Shown: positions 22,997-35,919 of the stretch, piece after piece | How positions within the stretch are numbered: the stretch's first letter is position 1 | How the letters are laid out: every line of letters starts with the position of its first letter | DNA from: Canna indica | Lineage: Eukaryota > Streptophyta > Magnoliopsida > Zingiberales > Cannaceae | DNA: 64,000 nucleotides | Direction: 5' to 3' | Assembly: GCA_034359265.1 (NCBI GenBank) | Contig: CP136890.1 | Span: 65,907,501-65,971,500, forward strand | Notes under the pieces: generated by a model | Databases searched by the model: none | What the model was told of the DNA's origin: nothing | Seen by the model: only the letters and a program-made list of their open reading frames with translations | Made by a program: the position numbers and the translations under genes

Positions 22997-24371
22997 AATT
23001 TTTTAAACTTCTATTATACTTTTCTCAAATTATCTAATATATGTGTTTAGTGGGCCCTGGGGCCTTATAGTTGATGAGTCACTATTTGTAATTTATTTCT
23101 AATGCAGACATGACTGACTATCTAATATGTTTGAATTATTTTTATGCTTGATGCTTGAGTTCATTCATAATTTCTACTTTCTCTAAAGGTACATAGTTCA
23201 GGTGGTGTTATTGGTTTGTAATTGCTTAAAATTAATCCTTGCAGAGCTACAAGAAGTGGAAGTTGCTGCCAATTGGCCTTGCTGGAGTGGAGGAATTCCA
23301 AGTTAATTAAGGTTTGCATCTTGTCCAAAAGCAGTCATCAAATTAATATAGTAGTGTTCTATAATTTTTCTGAAGAGAATGTGGGTGGGAGATCATTTCA
23401 TTCACTTTGAAATATGCCCAGGAGATCATTTCATTCACTTTAAACTTCATTGACTGAAAGTAAGGTGATCCACAATATAATTATCTGCTAATTACTGCAA
23501 CCATTCTTCTAAAGGATTTGCCAACACTTTGAATTAACTGTATCAAGAACTCAGGGAACCAAGGTATCATGCATAGTATCATTTTTTTAATTAAGTCATT
23601 GACTGAATGAACTGTGTCTGCATCTCAAGGAAGATGGCTGAAATGAGATCTCCAGCAATGAGATTGGTGGCACTGCTTGCTGCCGAAGACTTCTTCCTAT
23701 GATGGCAACCTGGTGTGAGCTCATTAAAATCAAAGAGAGCACACAATCTTCTTGTAAGGAAAACAACAGAACACACTACAGGACTCCTTCAACGCAACAA
23801 CTCTACTCAAAACCTGTCAAAGGAAATAACAAAGAAGAGATAAGGATAAATGTAAACACAACTTCTCCTACACTTGCTAGGTAGTTAAGGATAAGGATTT
23901 CTAGTGACAGTTAACTCCATTAGTAAGCAATTAAATTAATGACATTTGTTCAATAGTAGCTTGACAGTTAATGATAGTTAACTCCATTGGTAAGCAATTA
24001 AATTAATCTAGAGATAAGACACTAATAATCATAAATGACAGTGAAGGTTGAGAGCATAAAGTGTTGATAGTAATCATAAAATCCAAATTAATGGCTATTA
24101 ATATATATAAACCCCACTGCCTCAAAATAGATGGCAATGAATAAGGTATTTTATTTAAGTCTATTGTCTCCAGTTGATGGCAATAGATGGCCAGACACCC
24201 ACTGTTCTGACATGAGGTAGCTTGGTACATATTCAAGTCTATAGTCTCCAGTTGCATAGGAGTTTAACAAGTTATAAGGTATTTTATCATAATTTGGATG
24301 ACACTATATGTTTATATATCCTTCTAATCATCTTTAATTATTTATATATGCTTCATTTGTTTTATTAAGTA
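22997..24371. other. Spacer between the two CACTA genes
   Basis: AT-rich DNA without a recognised gene. Short direct repeats are present, such as GGAGATCATTTCATTCACTT at about 23390 and 23421, and AAGCAATTAAATTAAT at about 23925 and 23992. Confidence 0.5.
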
Positions 24372-25589
24372 ATGGTGAATACACGAAGTCGAGGTCGAGG
24401 TCGAGGACGAGGATGAGGGCGTCCTCCTTTGAGTCAATACCCTTCTACCACTTTTATACATTCATCATCTGAAGATACACCTGTACCACCTGTGATCATT
24501 TCTTTTGCACCCATGATACTTGAACTTGTACCTGTGATTGATTCTTTAGCACCCACGATACCTATATCTATACCTGTACCTATTACTGTTCCTATAGAAA
24601 CACCTAATATTCCTAGTATTCCTACACCGTTGACATCGGCAGCATCGTTACCCTCACAACCTTCAGTGAATTTGCCTTTGATGTCATCAGTTCCTATTAT
24701 ACCATCTACGTCTATACATGACGCATCTATTCCTACACAAAGTGATGGTACTTCACATCAAAGTCGAGGAAGAGGACCAAATCAGCCTTCACAGCCGCCA
24801 GAGACACCAGATGATAGACACCTACTAATTATTGATAAGAAAAGGTATATATGTAGTCAGATATTCAATCACCATCATTTGTAAATACAAGATATTTATT
24901 AACATCATTTATAATGTGTTTATTTGTTAACATTATTTTTTGCAGCTTCCCCGAGACAGAAGTAGTACGAGATATTTCATCAATAATTAAGGCAAATTTT
25001 ACGGGTGCATGGCCATGTTGGTCTCAAGTACCATCACATGTGAAGGAATTCATTTGGGATAAATTTAAGGTATTTCCCTATAAAGCAAGTCAAATTTCTT
25101 GAATATAAGTCACAAATTTCATTGATGTCCTCAACCTAAAATTTTAATATACAGTTATTTCTGGAAGAGTTGTATGAATGATGGAATAATTCACTTATAA
25201 AGATTTCGATTGAAAATGAATTTCTTTTTAGAAGATAGATGCCCGTTGATGTACATTATTATTGATGAATGATGTACAATATGTTTTTTGATACTCGGAA
25301 CAAAAGAGCAAATAGTTATATGTGGATTAGGTACATATTTCTAGTCATAGAAGCTTACCAGTGGTTCACTAGCTGATGAACACCAGTATCATTTGCACAG
25401 GCATGAGCTTTGGCTAATTTTCATATCCAGTTTGTTGTTGCATCATGCCCATGAGTATTGACCATTTTATTACTTTCATACAAATTGTTTACATCAGAAT
25501 CCACATCTACATGGACAAAACTACTACTATTTATTACATGAGGACTACTGCTTACTACACTATTTATTATAGGTAACACAACATGTTCA

Positions 25590-25745
25590 TTCAAAGAACT
25601 ACTACTACCTGGTTTGAACAAATAAATAAAATTTTCTTCCCTTCCTTCCTTCTGCTCCAGAGCAGACCTTGCCAGGTTGTGCGCATCACTGTTCATTTCC
25701 CTCTTTATATGAAACCATCCCTTGACACAGATAGGAATGACTTGA
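25590..25745 (-). pseudogene. Small LINE RNase H fragment in intron 2 of the second CACTA gene
   Basis: On the minus strand the words GWFHIKREMNSDAHNLAR and SALEQKEG match the end of the RVT_3-type RNase H found at the C-terminus of plant LINEs. Only this short piece is visible. Confidence 0.6.
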
Positions 25746-25816
25746 TAAGCTCCAGCTTGTGGATATCAGTATAATCCCTCTTTATTACATCACTGTTCAT
25801 TTCCCTCTTTATAATC

Positions 25817-26780
25817 CCTTGTGGATATCAGTATCAGGATACTAAATAGGAAGAAGCTCCATCTTATCCTGATACTGATATTAGTATCATGACTGATATA
25901 GGAATGACTAGCTGTCCAAATTCTAAGAAAATAAAGTAACTAGGGAATAACAAGTATGTGGCATGTTCTAATACCATTAATATCTATTTGGCCTGCTCAT
26001 AACAAGTATAGTTCAAGACATACTATACTTGACCTGAACACACCCCCGAGAAAAAGGGAGATTTACAAATAACACATGAGTAGAAACTAGAAAAGTGAAT
26101 AGTTAGAGGAGGAAAACAGAAAGAAAGGAACAATGTGGCTTTATAGGGGGTGTGTTCAGGTCAAGTATAGTATGTCTTGAACTTCCTGGATAATTAAAAA
26201 ATTAGGAATGAACATACTAGGGTTTTATAAGATGTATGATGAGAACTCAAAATAAAATGATAGAAGTGGTCGTGCAACTTATTTAGCTCATCCCTATGGT
26301 GTTTTTTAGCTTTACTTATCTAGATGTTTTCTCTTTGGCACAAAGTTATTAAACCAAGAAATAATGTTCTTGTACTTGGATAAGAGAAAAATTGAACATG
26401 AGCTTCCTTGTTTATCTAAATATTCCCAGCTTTCTCTTTAAAAGTGGGGAATCAGTTTATCAAGCGATGACCACATTTCGTACAGCTAAAAAATGTGGAT
26501 TTTAGTTGGATTTATAATCTAAACTCTAAAGATCACATCTACAACGATCTTAAATAAAGTTGCATAAGCTTATCAAGAAGGAAGGAAGAAGCTCTTGTGG
26601 ATATGAGTATCAAGATACTGAATAGGAAGAAGCTCCAGCTTATCCTGATACTATATCAGTATCATGACTGATATAGGAATGACTAGTTGTCCAAATTCTA
26701 AGAAAATAAAGTAACTAGGGAATAACAAGTATGTGGCATGTTCTAATACCATTAACATCTATTTGGTCTACTCATAACAA
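25817..26780. repeat. Pair of direct repeats, about 185 bp each (25817-25999 and 26597-26780)
   Basis: Both copies run from ATATCAGTATCAGGATACT-like sequence through GGAAGAAGCTCCA, GACTGATATAGGAATGACTA and AATAACAAGTATGTGGCATG. They differ at a handful of bases. They flank about 600 bp that holds the 38-bp palindrome at 26010-26183. Confidence 0.88.
26010..26183. repeat. Perfect 38-bp inverted repeat with about 98-bp loop
   Basis: Arms 26010-26047 and 26146-26183 are exact reverse complements (AGTTCAAGACATACTATACT at the outer end, GACCTGAACACACCCCC at the inner end). It lies inside intron 2 of the second CACTA gene and could be the ends of a small inserted element. Confidence 0.9.
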
Positions 26781-27423
26781 GTATGCTGCCCATAAGTTGT
26801 TCTAATACCATAGCATGTTCTAATACCTTTGTTTATTATAAACAGTCTGTTGTTATCCATTGCCTGCACAAGGTATTAAAAGAGAACCATCACCTCTCAT
26901 GAGAACAACAACAATAGAGAAAAAAAGTATTTGATAGGCAACATCATGATCAAGGTATTCCTTAGTTATTGCAGACTCAAAGATAGAAATCCTTATGTTG
27001 ATGATTTGCCTCCTGAAGTCATTTATATCTATAGTTATTACTGCTTATCCACGGCATGTCCAGCCCAGCACTTGAATTTATAGCCTTATGGGTCACAGCT
27101 CCACATGACTTACTGAAGAGAGAAACAAGTACCACAATTAGATTATTTTTGCTCTCTTCTTTTTTATTTCCAAGAAGAGAGCTACATATGTCTATACGCT
27201 CATCAGTTCCACTACCCTCATGAAGAAAAAAAATCTTTTGTGAGATGACAGTACATAAATAAGTCTTTTTTGAGACAAAATAAAGAGTATCAGTTTATAC
27301 TAGTACACAAGAAGTCGTTATGCTTACTTGATATAATCGTTAGCATATCATATTTCAACAGTTTTTGACCCATACTCATTATGTTATTGAGCACCAAAAG
27401 CTTCTTAGTAAGTTTATCCTGAA

Positions 27424-27792
27424 ACCTGCATATGCCATGATTGATTGTGTGATAGACACCTACTCATATTGCAACAGTTTTTGACCCATACTCATCATGT
27501 TATTGGTACACAAGAAAGCTTCTTAGTAAGTTTTAGCCATAACTGCATATGGCTAATATTCATAACTGCATATTCATGTATGCTTTTTCATAACTGCATA
27601 ACTGCATACTAAATATTCATAACTACATAAATGCATACTAATATTCAGTTTTAGCCATAACTGAATATTAGTAAGTTTTAGCCATACTAATATTCATAAC
27701 TGCATATGCCTTTTCCTCTCTAAAAAGATTTAGCTGAAGTAATAGAAGGTTGGCTGCATGAAACCTGCATATGCCATGATTGATTGTGTGAT
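27424..27792. repeat. Direct repeats and ATAACTGCATA-rich tract in the CACTA intron
   Basis: CCTGCATATGCCATGATTGA and following bases occur at about 27425 and 27763. Between them ATAACTGCATA and ATATTCATAACTGC words recur many times (about 27540-27710), like a decayed minisatellite. Confidence 0.75.
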
Positions 27793-29221
27793 CATATAAT
27801 TGCATCAAATTGGTACTTCTTTAGAATGTTGTCAACTATCATTTCATTAACATATTTGTCTTTTTTCAGACAGTCTATCGTTGGGATCCATCTAGGACAA
27901 GCGAGGTTCATGAAATATGGGATAGAACAGCTTGTCGACGCTTTTCTGACAATATGTGTGATGCAAGGAATTATGCGAAAAGAAAGGCCAATACTGATGA
28001 TATTAGTCGAACTAACGGATGTGGCCCTCCATGGATATCTCCAGATGTGTGGAATCAACTTATTAGTGAGCATTGGGTCACGGAGAAGTGGAGGAGAAAA
28101 TCCGAAGTTGCTCGTCAAAATCGTAAGAAAGAGGTAGATAGTGACGTCACACGACATATAGGTGGATCTATTTCATTTGTGGCTCATCGAAGAAAATTGG
28201 TATGATATTAATAGAATTTGTTATCCTATATGTTTTTAAAAATATTATTAATTAAATATTATTTGTCATTTTTTGTAGGAAGAAAAGTTGAACCGACCCC
28301 CAACCCATCTTGAGTTGTTTAAGCATACTCATAAGCGTAATAGTGGTGAGGGTGACTATATCGACAACAAATCGCAGAGTGTTGCGGTATGTATTTATTT
28401 TATATGTTGCTTCTTTTTAAAATATCGTAATTAACTATTTTTATAAAACATTGTACAGGAGGCATATGAGGTATTGATCATAGAAAAGTATGGTACATAT
28501 GTAGCATCACAACTCATTTTAGATCCAGAAGAATGGATTAATGCCTCTGGACATCCATCTCATAATCGGGTTTACGGTTTTGGATGTCGAGAGGATGTTA
28601 AATCCATTATGGGGAGTTCTAGCTCAGCAGAATCTAGTACATCGGGCCATGGTCGAATGAATGATGGGTGGAATGCGATGCAGACTGAGATGACATCCAT
28701 GCGACAATATATTACTGAATTGGAAGCATCCATGCAATCACAACAATCACAAGTGCAGATGCAAGTACAAGCACAAGTGGAAGCTCAAGTTCGGTTGATG
28801 TTAACACAACTCGGCTTTCCAGTCAACTCTTTACAATCAACAGATTCACCTTCAGCTTCCACTGCACCTCCACCTCCATCTGGGTTATGATGTTGGTTAA
28901 GATTTGTATTTGGTTGATAATGGATTTGTATTTGGTTAAGATTTGTATGTTGGTTATGATTTTACACTACACAATTCGGTTAATGTTAGGGAAAATTTGA
29001 CTTAGACTTGTTTGTATTTGTTTGATAATATACTCGATTGTAGATGCTTGGTTTTGGTTATGAAAATGACACTATTATTTGGTTATGAAATATGATTTTT
29101 TTTTTCTTGACTTGTATATATATTTGTGATTGGGTAAATAGAAAATTTGATGTGTGATTATAGGTTATATACAGGAAAATAAAAATTCATATGGGTATGA
29201 GCATTTTAATTAAAATGTATT

Positions 29222-29580
29222 AGCAACGAATGTTTCTGTTGGTAATACCAACAGATGTCAGTTGGTAATACCAACGGATACCTTTGTTGAATATGTCAGT
29301 GTAAACAGGGATGATATCTGTTGGTATTCCCAACGGATATTATCTCCGTTGGTAATACCAACAGAGTATGATCCGTTGGTGACACCAACGAATAGTGATC
29401 CGTTGGCATCACCAACAGAATATATTTCTGTTGGTGTTACCAACGGATAATATTTTTCGTTGGTGTTACCAACGGACATTAATTACCATTGGTGTTACCA
29501 ACGGATATAATAATATCCGTTGGTAATACCTAGCATGGTCATCACCGACGTATTTACCAACCGATAATCCGTTGGTGATA
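29222..29580. repeat. Right subterminal repeats of the 14.7-kb CACTA element
   Basis: At least ten alternating copies of CCGTTGGTAATACCAACGGA-like palindromes, with variants CCGTTGGTGACACCAACGAA and TCTGTTGGTGTTACCAACG, lie just inside the right tip at 29598. Confidence 0.93.
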
Positions 29581-29601
29581 CCCTATTTTTTTGTTGTGAG
29601 T

Positions 29602-31326
29602 TGTCGAACCCCCAATTCTCTTCCTCCTTGAATGTTGATCCCCGTCTTCATCTAATGGAGTGAGGAATAATCTCAACCGTGGTTCTCTTTCGGGAATGTT
29701 CACAAATGTTGCTACAGAAACTTTGGCGAAGGGCTTGACGAAGCACACTAGTCTGATGCGTGGAGATGGGCATTGGAATGGGACAAAAAAAAAGAAAATC
29801 ATATCTGATGGAGCCAGTAATTCAAGCGTCAATAAGCTTGGATCATGGGCGTGTCTATTCAAGGAGGCAAACTCATTCTCGACTTCTAGAGATGGCAAGC
29901 AGGCTAAATCAAAAATCATGGCACTGCAGGAGAGTTCTTCTGATGAAGTGATGATAGAGGACGACATATTCGAGCAATCTAGACTGAATTGGATTAATTG
30001 CCTATACGACAAATTCTTGGGTGAAACTCCTCCCATAAACTTGGTTCAATATGTGTTGATGAAAATATGGAAAATTAAACACATCATGCAAGTGATTGAT
30101 TTAGCATCTGATTATTTTGTTTCAAATTTGCAAATAATGAAGACATGAATCATGTCATTACAAATGGGCCTTGGTTTTTAAATGGCCAAGTACTATTGCT
30201 AATACATTGGAAGGCAAACTTTTAGCCACTGATTGAGAAAATAGACACTATTCTTGTTTGGGTTCAATTTCCTGGACTGTCAGTTGAGTATTTGCACAAG
30301 GATATTCTGCTCAAGATAGCTTCAGCCATTGGCCAACCTGTAAAAGTTGATGTTGTAACAACTAGAGGCATTAGAGCTAAATTTGTAAGAGTTTGCATTC
30401 TATGGAAGCTTGACAAATGTGTACCTAACGGAGTTTGGGTTAATTGCTTGGGAAGTAGATTTTGGCAAGTAATTGCATTTGAAAACATCCCTAAGCTATA
30501 CTATGGATGTGGTAGAATGGGGCACTTGTTAGAGAATTGTACAAACTCAGTCCAGAATACAAGTCAAACTGCAAGCAAGGAAGTAATGAACTGTGATATA
30601 CAAAGCAATGTTGCTGCCACAAATATGGATTCTAGTTGTGTTCATGGGCCCTGGCAGCTAGTAAATAGAAAAAGAAGGAATGCTGGAGTAAAGAAATAAC
30701 AAGTTTTGAACAATGATAGTAGCAAAACTACTATAACAAGCAATCAGGAACAAGCTAATATGGTTATTGATAAGCAGCAATTAATGTTGGATGGACAAAC
30801 TATAACTAGCAGCCAAATGCAAATGGCAAACACTATGAATGGAATATGTCAAGCTGTCAAGCCTGCAAAACACCTTTCTCAGGTTACAAACCCTTTCATC
30901 AGTGAAGGAAACAAAGCTGGTTTCAATGTTGAAAAAGTTATTGCTGATAAATTTGTTGCTAAAAGAACTAAGCCTATCCATGCCCCTGTTAACATAGAAA
31001 AGAACATCGAGAAGTTTCATAAGAAGTTGACAGAAGTCTTTGAAATAACAGTTAATGAAATCAAGGAAAAATAAGTACAGGAAAATGATGACTTAAATAA
31101 TGTTGATTCAGTATGTTCTCAGACATCTAATCCTAGAAGAAGGAAGCCTCCATCATAGCACATATATGCATCAAATTTGCACATATACGCATCAAATTTT
31201 CCTTTGAATCTTAATCAAGCCAAAGGAAAGAAAAGAAGATTCTCAAATGACCCTAAAGTCATTAGCTCTGATGGTGATCCTGTAAAGTCACACAAAAGTG
31301 ACTCAAATGATACGGTACATTCATGA
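29602..31326 (+). pseudogene. LINE 2 ORF1, main segment (DUF4283-like region and zinc knuckle)
   Basis: The frame resumes after the CACTA element with NPQFSSSLNVDPR, shifts near 29655, and contains LARGE plant LINE ORF1 features: a DUF4283-like region (VITNGPWFLNGQVLLLIHW, then ILVWVQFPGLSVEYL, about 30150-30300) and a zinc knuckle near 30500-30540 (YYGCGRMGHLLENC). In that knuckle the first cysteine of the usual CX2CX4HX4C pattern is a tyrosine. Frameshifts near 29655 and 30128 and stops at 30697 and 31072 break it. It ends TGA at 31324-31326, overlapping the ORF2 start by ATGA. Confidence 0.85.
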
Positions 31327-34300
31327 AGGTCCTCTCATGGAATATTAGAGGTGGCCTCAAGGAATCTACCTAGGATCACCTTGAAATTTTGATTAAAAAT
31401 CACAAACCTGACTTGATATTGCTAGTTGAAACCCACCTAAATGAGGATAATTCATTGCTCTGCATCAAAAAATTTGGGAAACAATGGTCTGGAATTCATG
31501 TGGCTGGAGATGGTAGATTACGGGGTTTAGTGCTAGTTTGGAAAAATAGCTACCTTGAGTTTCAAATGATTTTTAGTTGTAGTCAGCTTATAACAGCAAT
31601 GGTTCAATCTAATGGGAAGAAACATTGGTTACTTATTGGAATTTATGCTACCAATAACCTAGGTGAAAGAAGCATCTTGTAGGAGTTTCTTAGCAGAATT
31701 GACACTCAAGACTTACCTTGGCTGCTAATAGGTGATTATAACTGTGTGGACAACCAAGATGAGAAAAAGGGTGGCAACCTCTTCAAGTGGGGCCAATCTA
31801 TAAATGATTACAAGGATTTGATCATGGAAGCTAGCCTAATGGAAACTAAATTTGAAGGCAATAGGTTCACTTGGAGCAATAATAGAATGGGAAGAAATAA
31901 GATTCTAGCAAGGCTTGATAAGGCCTTAGTTAATTGGAGCTGATTGAGTTCTTTCAGTTCAAATACTGTTAAGCAACTCAACAGGGTTAGCTCAGATCAC
32001 AGGCCAATTTTACTCACAGCTATGAATAAGAAGGATGACTTCAAGTTAAAAAGGAAATTTATTTTTGAGCATCATTGGTTAGAACATAAGGAAATTGAAC
32101 TGCTTATCAAAGAGCATTGGGGAAGCAATAACAAGCCTAAAGATATGATAGCCATTGATCAGAAACTGAGTACTATGCAGAAGAAAGTCTCAACTTGGAC
32201 CAGGAGTAATATCTGTCCACTTGAGAAGGACTTAAAAGAAACCAAATAAGAGCTAGATATGCTTGAGAAGAAGGATGAATCAGGTGACTGTAATGACATA
32301 GATATTATTAAAGTGAAATGCCTAATTAATAAAGTAATGGCATTGAATAGGCAAGTTCATATCAAATGGTGGTCCAAGGCTAGAACCAAATGGTTGGAGA
32401 AAAATGATAAAAACACAAAAAAATTTCATAATCTAGCCAAATTCAAAAAATGCAGAAACTTCATTTCTAGTATCACTGTTGACAGCTCTTGTATTGACAA
32501 CCCATCAAATATTGCAAGAAACTTTGCAGATTGGTACAAAATTCTTTGGTGTGAAGAGCCTAATGTTGATATCAATCAGAACCGGCAAGAAGTCAAAGAC
32601 TTTAATTGGAAAAGACTAAGACTAATCTCTGCAGAGATTTCTCTAAATAAGAAATTTGGGATGCAGTCAATAGCCTTGGAAGGGGAAAGGCCCCAGGTCC
32701 AGATGGCTATAATGTGGAGTTCTTCACCAGGTATTGGGACACTTTAAAAGATTCAATTGGGCTTGCCTTCAAAGAATTTTCTATAAAAGCATTACTGCCT
32801 GACTCTTGGGGGGATATTGACTTGGTCATTATACCCAAAAAGGATGGTGCCTCTAAAATTATTGACTATAGGTTTATTGCATTGTGCAATGTCATATACA
32901 AAATTTTATCAAATGCCTTAGTCAATAGATTGAAGCCTTATATCAGTTCTCTGATTTCTGAAGAGCAGTGCGCATTCATAAAGGGAAGGAGACTCCATGA
33001 CAATATCTTGATCATCAATGAAGTGGCAAATGTAATCAGCAAATCAAAAAGGAAATGGTCTTACATATTATTGAAAATTGACTTGGAGAAAGCATTCGAT
33101 AGGGTTTCATGGGAGGCACTGGACAATATCATGAGCTATATGAATTTTCCTGATATCTTCTAAAGATGGGTTCAAGCATGTCTAAAATCTGCTAACTTTA
33201 AATGTCTCATCAATGGTATAAAGTTTGAGAGTTTTCATAGCTACAAGGGGGTGAGGCAGGGAGATCCTATCTCTCCCTAAATCTTCATCATTATGTAGGA
33301 GCTTTTAACAAGGATTCTTCATAGATATCAGGAATTTGGTGAAATAAATTTTTTCAAGTACAAAGGGCTCAAATTAAGCCACCTTTCATTTGCCGATGAC
33401 ATCCTGATTGTTATAAAGGGGAATATGATGAACTGCAGAAATGTACAGAAAACACTGAGCTTATACTATAGTTTGACTGAGCAAAAGGTAAACAAAATTA
33501 AATCAGAAGTATACTTCCCTATGCACTGTCAAGATGCCATAAGGAAAGAAATCTGTAAAGTTTTTGATTTTAAGGAAGGAATGTTTCCTATGAAATACCT
33601 GGGAGCCTTTGTCAGTCTAAAAAAGCTTGACAACAACCATCAAGAGATCATGCTTCATAGTGCAATGAGCAAAGTGGATGACTGGGTAGGGAAAGGACTT
33701 TCTCAAGTAGGAAGAGTTACTCTAATTAACTCAGTTATGAATTCTCTCGCTATGCATACTTTGGCTTCTACTGGGATCAATGAAGGCATTGTTAATAAGT
33801 TCCAAAGTATATCTAGAGAATACTTATGGAAATCTAGTAAAAGCAAGAAATGTTTTCATTTGCTGAACTGGAAAAAAGTCACAACGAGGAAAAGTTTGGG
33901 AGGACTTGGTATAAAGGACATTGGTATCTTCAAGCAAACAATTCATGCAAGTCGAATACTACCTTTTCTGAATAAGGAAAAGAGAATTTGGTCTAAATTA
34001 TTGATCAACAAATATAATAGATACCACCCCTGGTTCTTTGAGAATAACACCAAATACTCATGGTCCTTTAAATGCATTCAAGAAGCAATTCAAAGCTTAA
34101 AGGAAGGACCGAATGCAACAATTCAAAGATTAAAGGAAGGACTAAGGAAGAGAATTGGGACAAGAACTAATGTTGATAAATGGAAGGATCCCTGGTTTTC
34201 TGATATCCCTATTAATAAGTGGCCAACTTATGTTAAGATGAGTATGGTTTCCAAGGTTAATAAGGTTGTTGATTTAATCTGTAATAAGGAATGAGACTTG

Positions 34301-34725
34301 GAGCTTATTCTCGAACTTTCTCGAGGCTTCCATCTTAACAACATTGCAGAGATTTATATTCCCAGAAGAAGGATAAAAGAATGATGGATTTGGAAGCTAG
34401 GTAATGCACTCAATTGCAAGTCTGCTTACGACTTCATAAATGAAAAAATGAACATAGAAGAGATGACTGAGATTGACTGGAACAGGATGTGGCACATGAG
34501 AACTACACCAGAGTCAAAAACTTCTGTCGGAAACTATTATGGGGCAGACTGCCTACCACAAAGTATCTGTCAAATATTAGTAAAGTTGCCCCAAGTTGCT
34601 GCTTTGTGCGTGGTAAAGAGGAAGACAATATGAAACATATTCTCTTTGACTGCCAATTTGCAAAAGAATATTGGAAAAAATTAGAGCATGATTTTAAGCT
34701 TGTATTTAAGATCAGAGAAAACTGG
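31323..34725 (+). pseudogene. LINE 2 ORF2: AP endonuclease, reverse transcriptase and zinc-binding region
   Basis: ATG at 31323 starts MKVLSWNIRGGLKEST, the usual beginning of the apurinic endonuclease. LLVETHLNED, LLIGDYNCV and VSSDHRPILL mark its active-site blocks to about 32010. The reverse transcriptase runs from about 32690 (APGPDGYNVEFF) through YRFIALCNVIYKI and YKGVRQGDPISP to the catalytic FADD at 33389-33400. LKYLG-type and GGLGIKDI thumb blocks and a C/H zinc-binding region (KHILFDCQF, about 34630) follow. Stops and shifts at about 31368, 31679, 31941, 32247, 32690, 33161, 33280, 33298, 34292 and 34500 disable it. The second CACTA insertion interrupts the frame at 34729. Confidence 0.92.
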
Positions 34726-34728
34726 GTA

Positions 34729-35919
34729 CACTACAACAAAACCATAAAATTTTGACGTCAAAATATATTAAAATTTTGACGTTTCTTCCGCCGAAAAAAA
34801 AAAATTAGACGCCTGCATGGGCGTCGAAAACGTGTGTATAACTACGGGTGTTGAAATGTAACTTTTCGACGTTTGGCTCAGGCGTCGAAAAGTTACATTT
34901 CGACGTTTGGCTCAGGCGTCGAAAAGTTACATTTCGACGTCTGGCTCAGGCGCCGGTATGTTTTTTTAATTTTTTTTAAAAAAATCTGCGTGCAGCGAAA
35001 TGAGCAGGCACGCCTCGGCACGTGGAATTCGAGCTGGCGCGCAGCTCGGTGCGCCTGCTCGTTTCCGCTGCACGCGAAAATTGAGTAGGGCGGAATGGGT
35101 GGGAACCAATTCCACCCGTTCGATCTCTGCCACGTGGTGGAAATCGAGCCGGCGGGGTTCTGACCTGCTTGATTTCCGCCACGTTTCGGAAATCGAACGG
35201 TCGGGGCCTACGCTGCTCAATTTCCGCCGCGTGGCGAAAATCAAGCAGGGCACCGCCTGCTCGATTTCCACCACGTGGCGGAAATTGAGCAGGCGCAGTT
35301 CACACTTGTTCTAATTCTGCAGCATGGAATTCAAGTTTTGAATTCCGCACTGTAAATTTTTTAAAATATTAATTAATTTTAAATAAATATAATTAAACAT
35401 AAATTTAAATTTAATTAAACAGAAATTTATATTTAATTAAATAGAAATATGAGGAGAGGAAAATATTATATACTAACCTCTTAAAATTTTTGATGATTCG
35501 AACCGAAATTTTGAACAGCTTTGATAACCTGAAAAGAAGATAAAAAAAGATTAGTGAAGAAAAAAATGAAAAGAAGAAAATAAAAGAGGAGAGGATAAAA
35601 GAAAAAATAGGTGAAGAGAAAGAAGAGAAGGAAAGAAAAATAAAAATGGAAGAGGAGAAGAATGAAGAAGAATAGAGATATAAATAGAAGTAGAAAAAAA
35701 AATTAAAGAAATTTTGAAATTTTTTAAGAAAAAATTGCGGGAGGCGGGAGATTTCCCATCTCCAGCCTGGGCGAAGGCGCCCGCTAACCCACGACGCTGG
35801 CGCCAGCAGATGCAGGCGTCGAAATTTGTTTTTTTTTAAATTTTTTTTTCTTTAACATTTCGACGTCTATGTCTTCCGTCAAACAAAGTCCGTCAATAAA
35901 TAAAAATTTTGTTGTAGTC
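34729..35919. mobile_element. Non-autonomous CACTA element (1.19 kb) inserted in LINE 2
   Basis: The left tip CACTACAACAAAACC and the complement of the right tip GACTACAACAAAATT are near-identical. The 3-bp target duplication GTA is present at 34726-34728 and 35920-35922. Removing the element and one GTA joins the LINE frame perfectly (RENWV then QEKWLMEK). Inside are 34-bp direct repeats (34868, 34902, 34936), CG-rich modules with palindromic CACGTG boxes (35131, 35272) and a purine-rich stretch (35520-35710). There is no transposase. The open frames around 34966-35314 are composition artefacts. Confidence 0.93.
34868..34960. repeat. 34-bp tandem repeats within the small CACTA element
   Basis: Units starting GACGTTTGGCTCAGGCGTCG at 34868 and 34902 and GACGTCTGGCTCAGGCGCCG at 34936 repeat with a 34-bp period. 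The GACGTC/GGCGTC words also occur near both tips, so they are probably the subterminal motif of this CACTA family. Confidence 0.88.

Larger units (their letters stand above)
24372..28890 (+). pseudogene. Second CACTA gene, Transposase_24 (Ptta/En-Spm) family, five exons
   Basis: ATG at 24372 starts an Arg-Gly-rich head and a Pro/Ser/Ile-rich segment. Exons are 24372 to about 24845, 24946-25069, 27870-28199, 28279-28386 and 28459-28890, each bounded by GT and AG. They encode VVRDISSIIKANFTGAWPCW, then FSDNMCDARNYAKRK, WISPDVWNQLI and RPPTHLELFKHTHKR, the core of the plant Transposase_24 family. The C-terminus is a Gln-rich coiled-coil-like stretch with repeated QVQAQVE words. In En/Spm-type elements this second protein binds the subterminal repeats. 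One in-frame TGA at 24414 (CGA in its neighbours) breaks the head; the remaining exons look open. Intron 2 is 2.8 kb and full of repeats. Confidence 0.87.
14943..29598 (+). mobile_element. CACTA (En/Spm) DNA transposon, 14.7 kb, inserted in LINE 2
   Basis: The left tip reads TACTACAAGAAAA and the complement of the right tip reads CACAACAAAAAAATA, both decayed forms of the CACTACAA terminus. The 3-bp target duplication AGT is present at 14940-14942 and 29599-29601. Just inside both ends lie repeats of the motif CCGTTGGTAA in both orientations. The interior carries a TNP2-like transposase (19219-22996), a second transposon gene of the Transposase_24 family (24372-28890), a captured host exon on the minus strand and copia debris. 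Both genes keep clear splice sites but contain stops, so this copy is probably inactive. Confidence 0.93.

Noticed and set aside
29258..29479. Open frames on both strands
   Set aside because: They are translations of the palindromic CACTA subterminal repeats.
34966..35314. Arg-rich frames on both strands
   Set aside because: They lie in GC-rich palindromic modules of a non-autonomous CACTA element without protein similarity.
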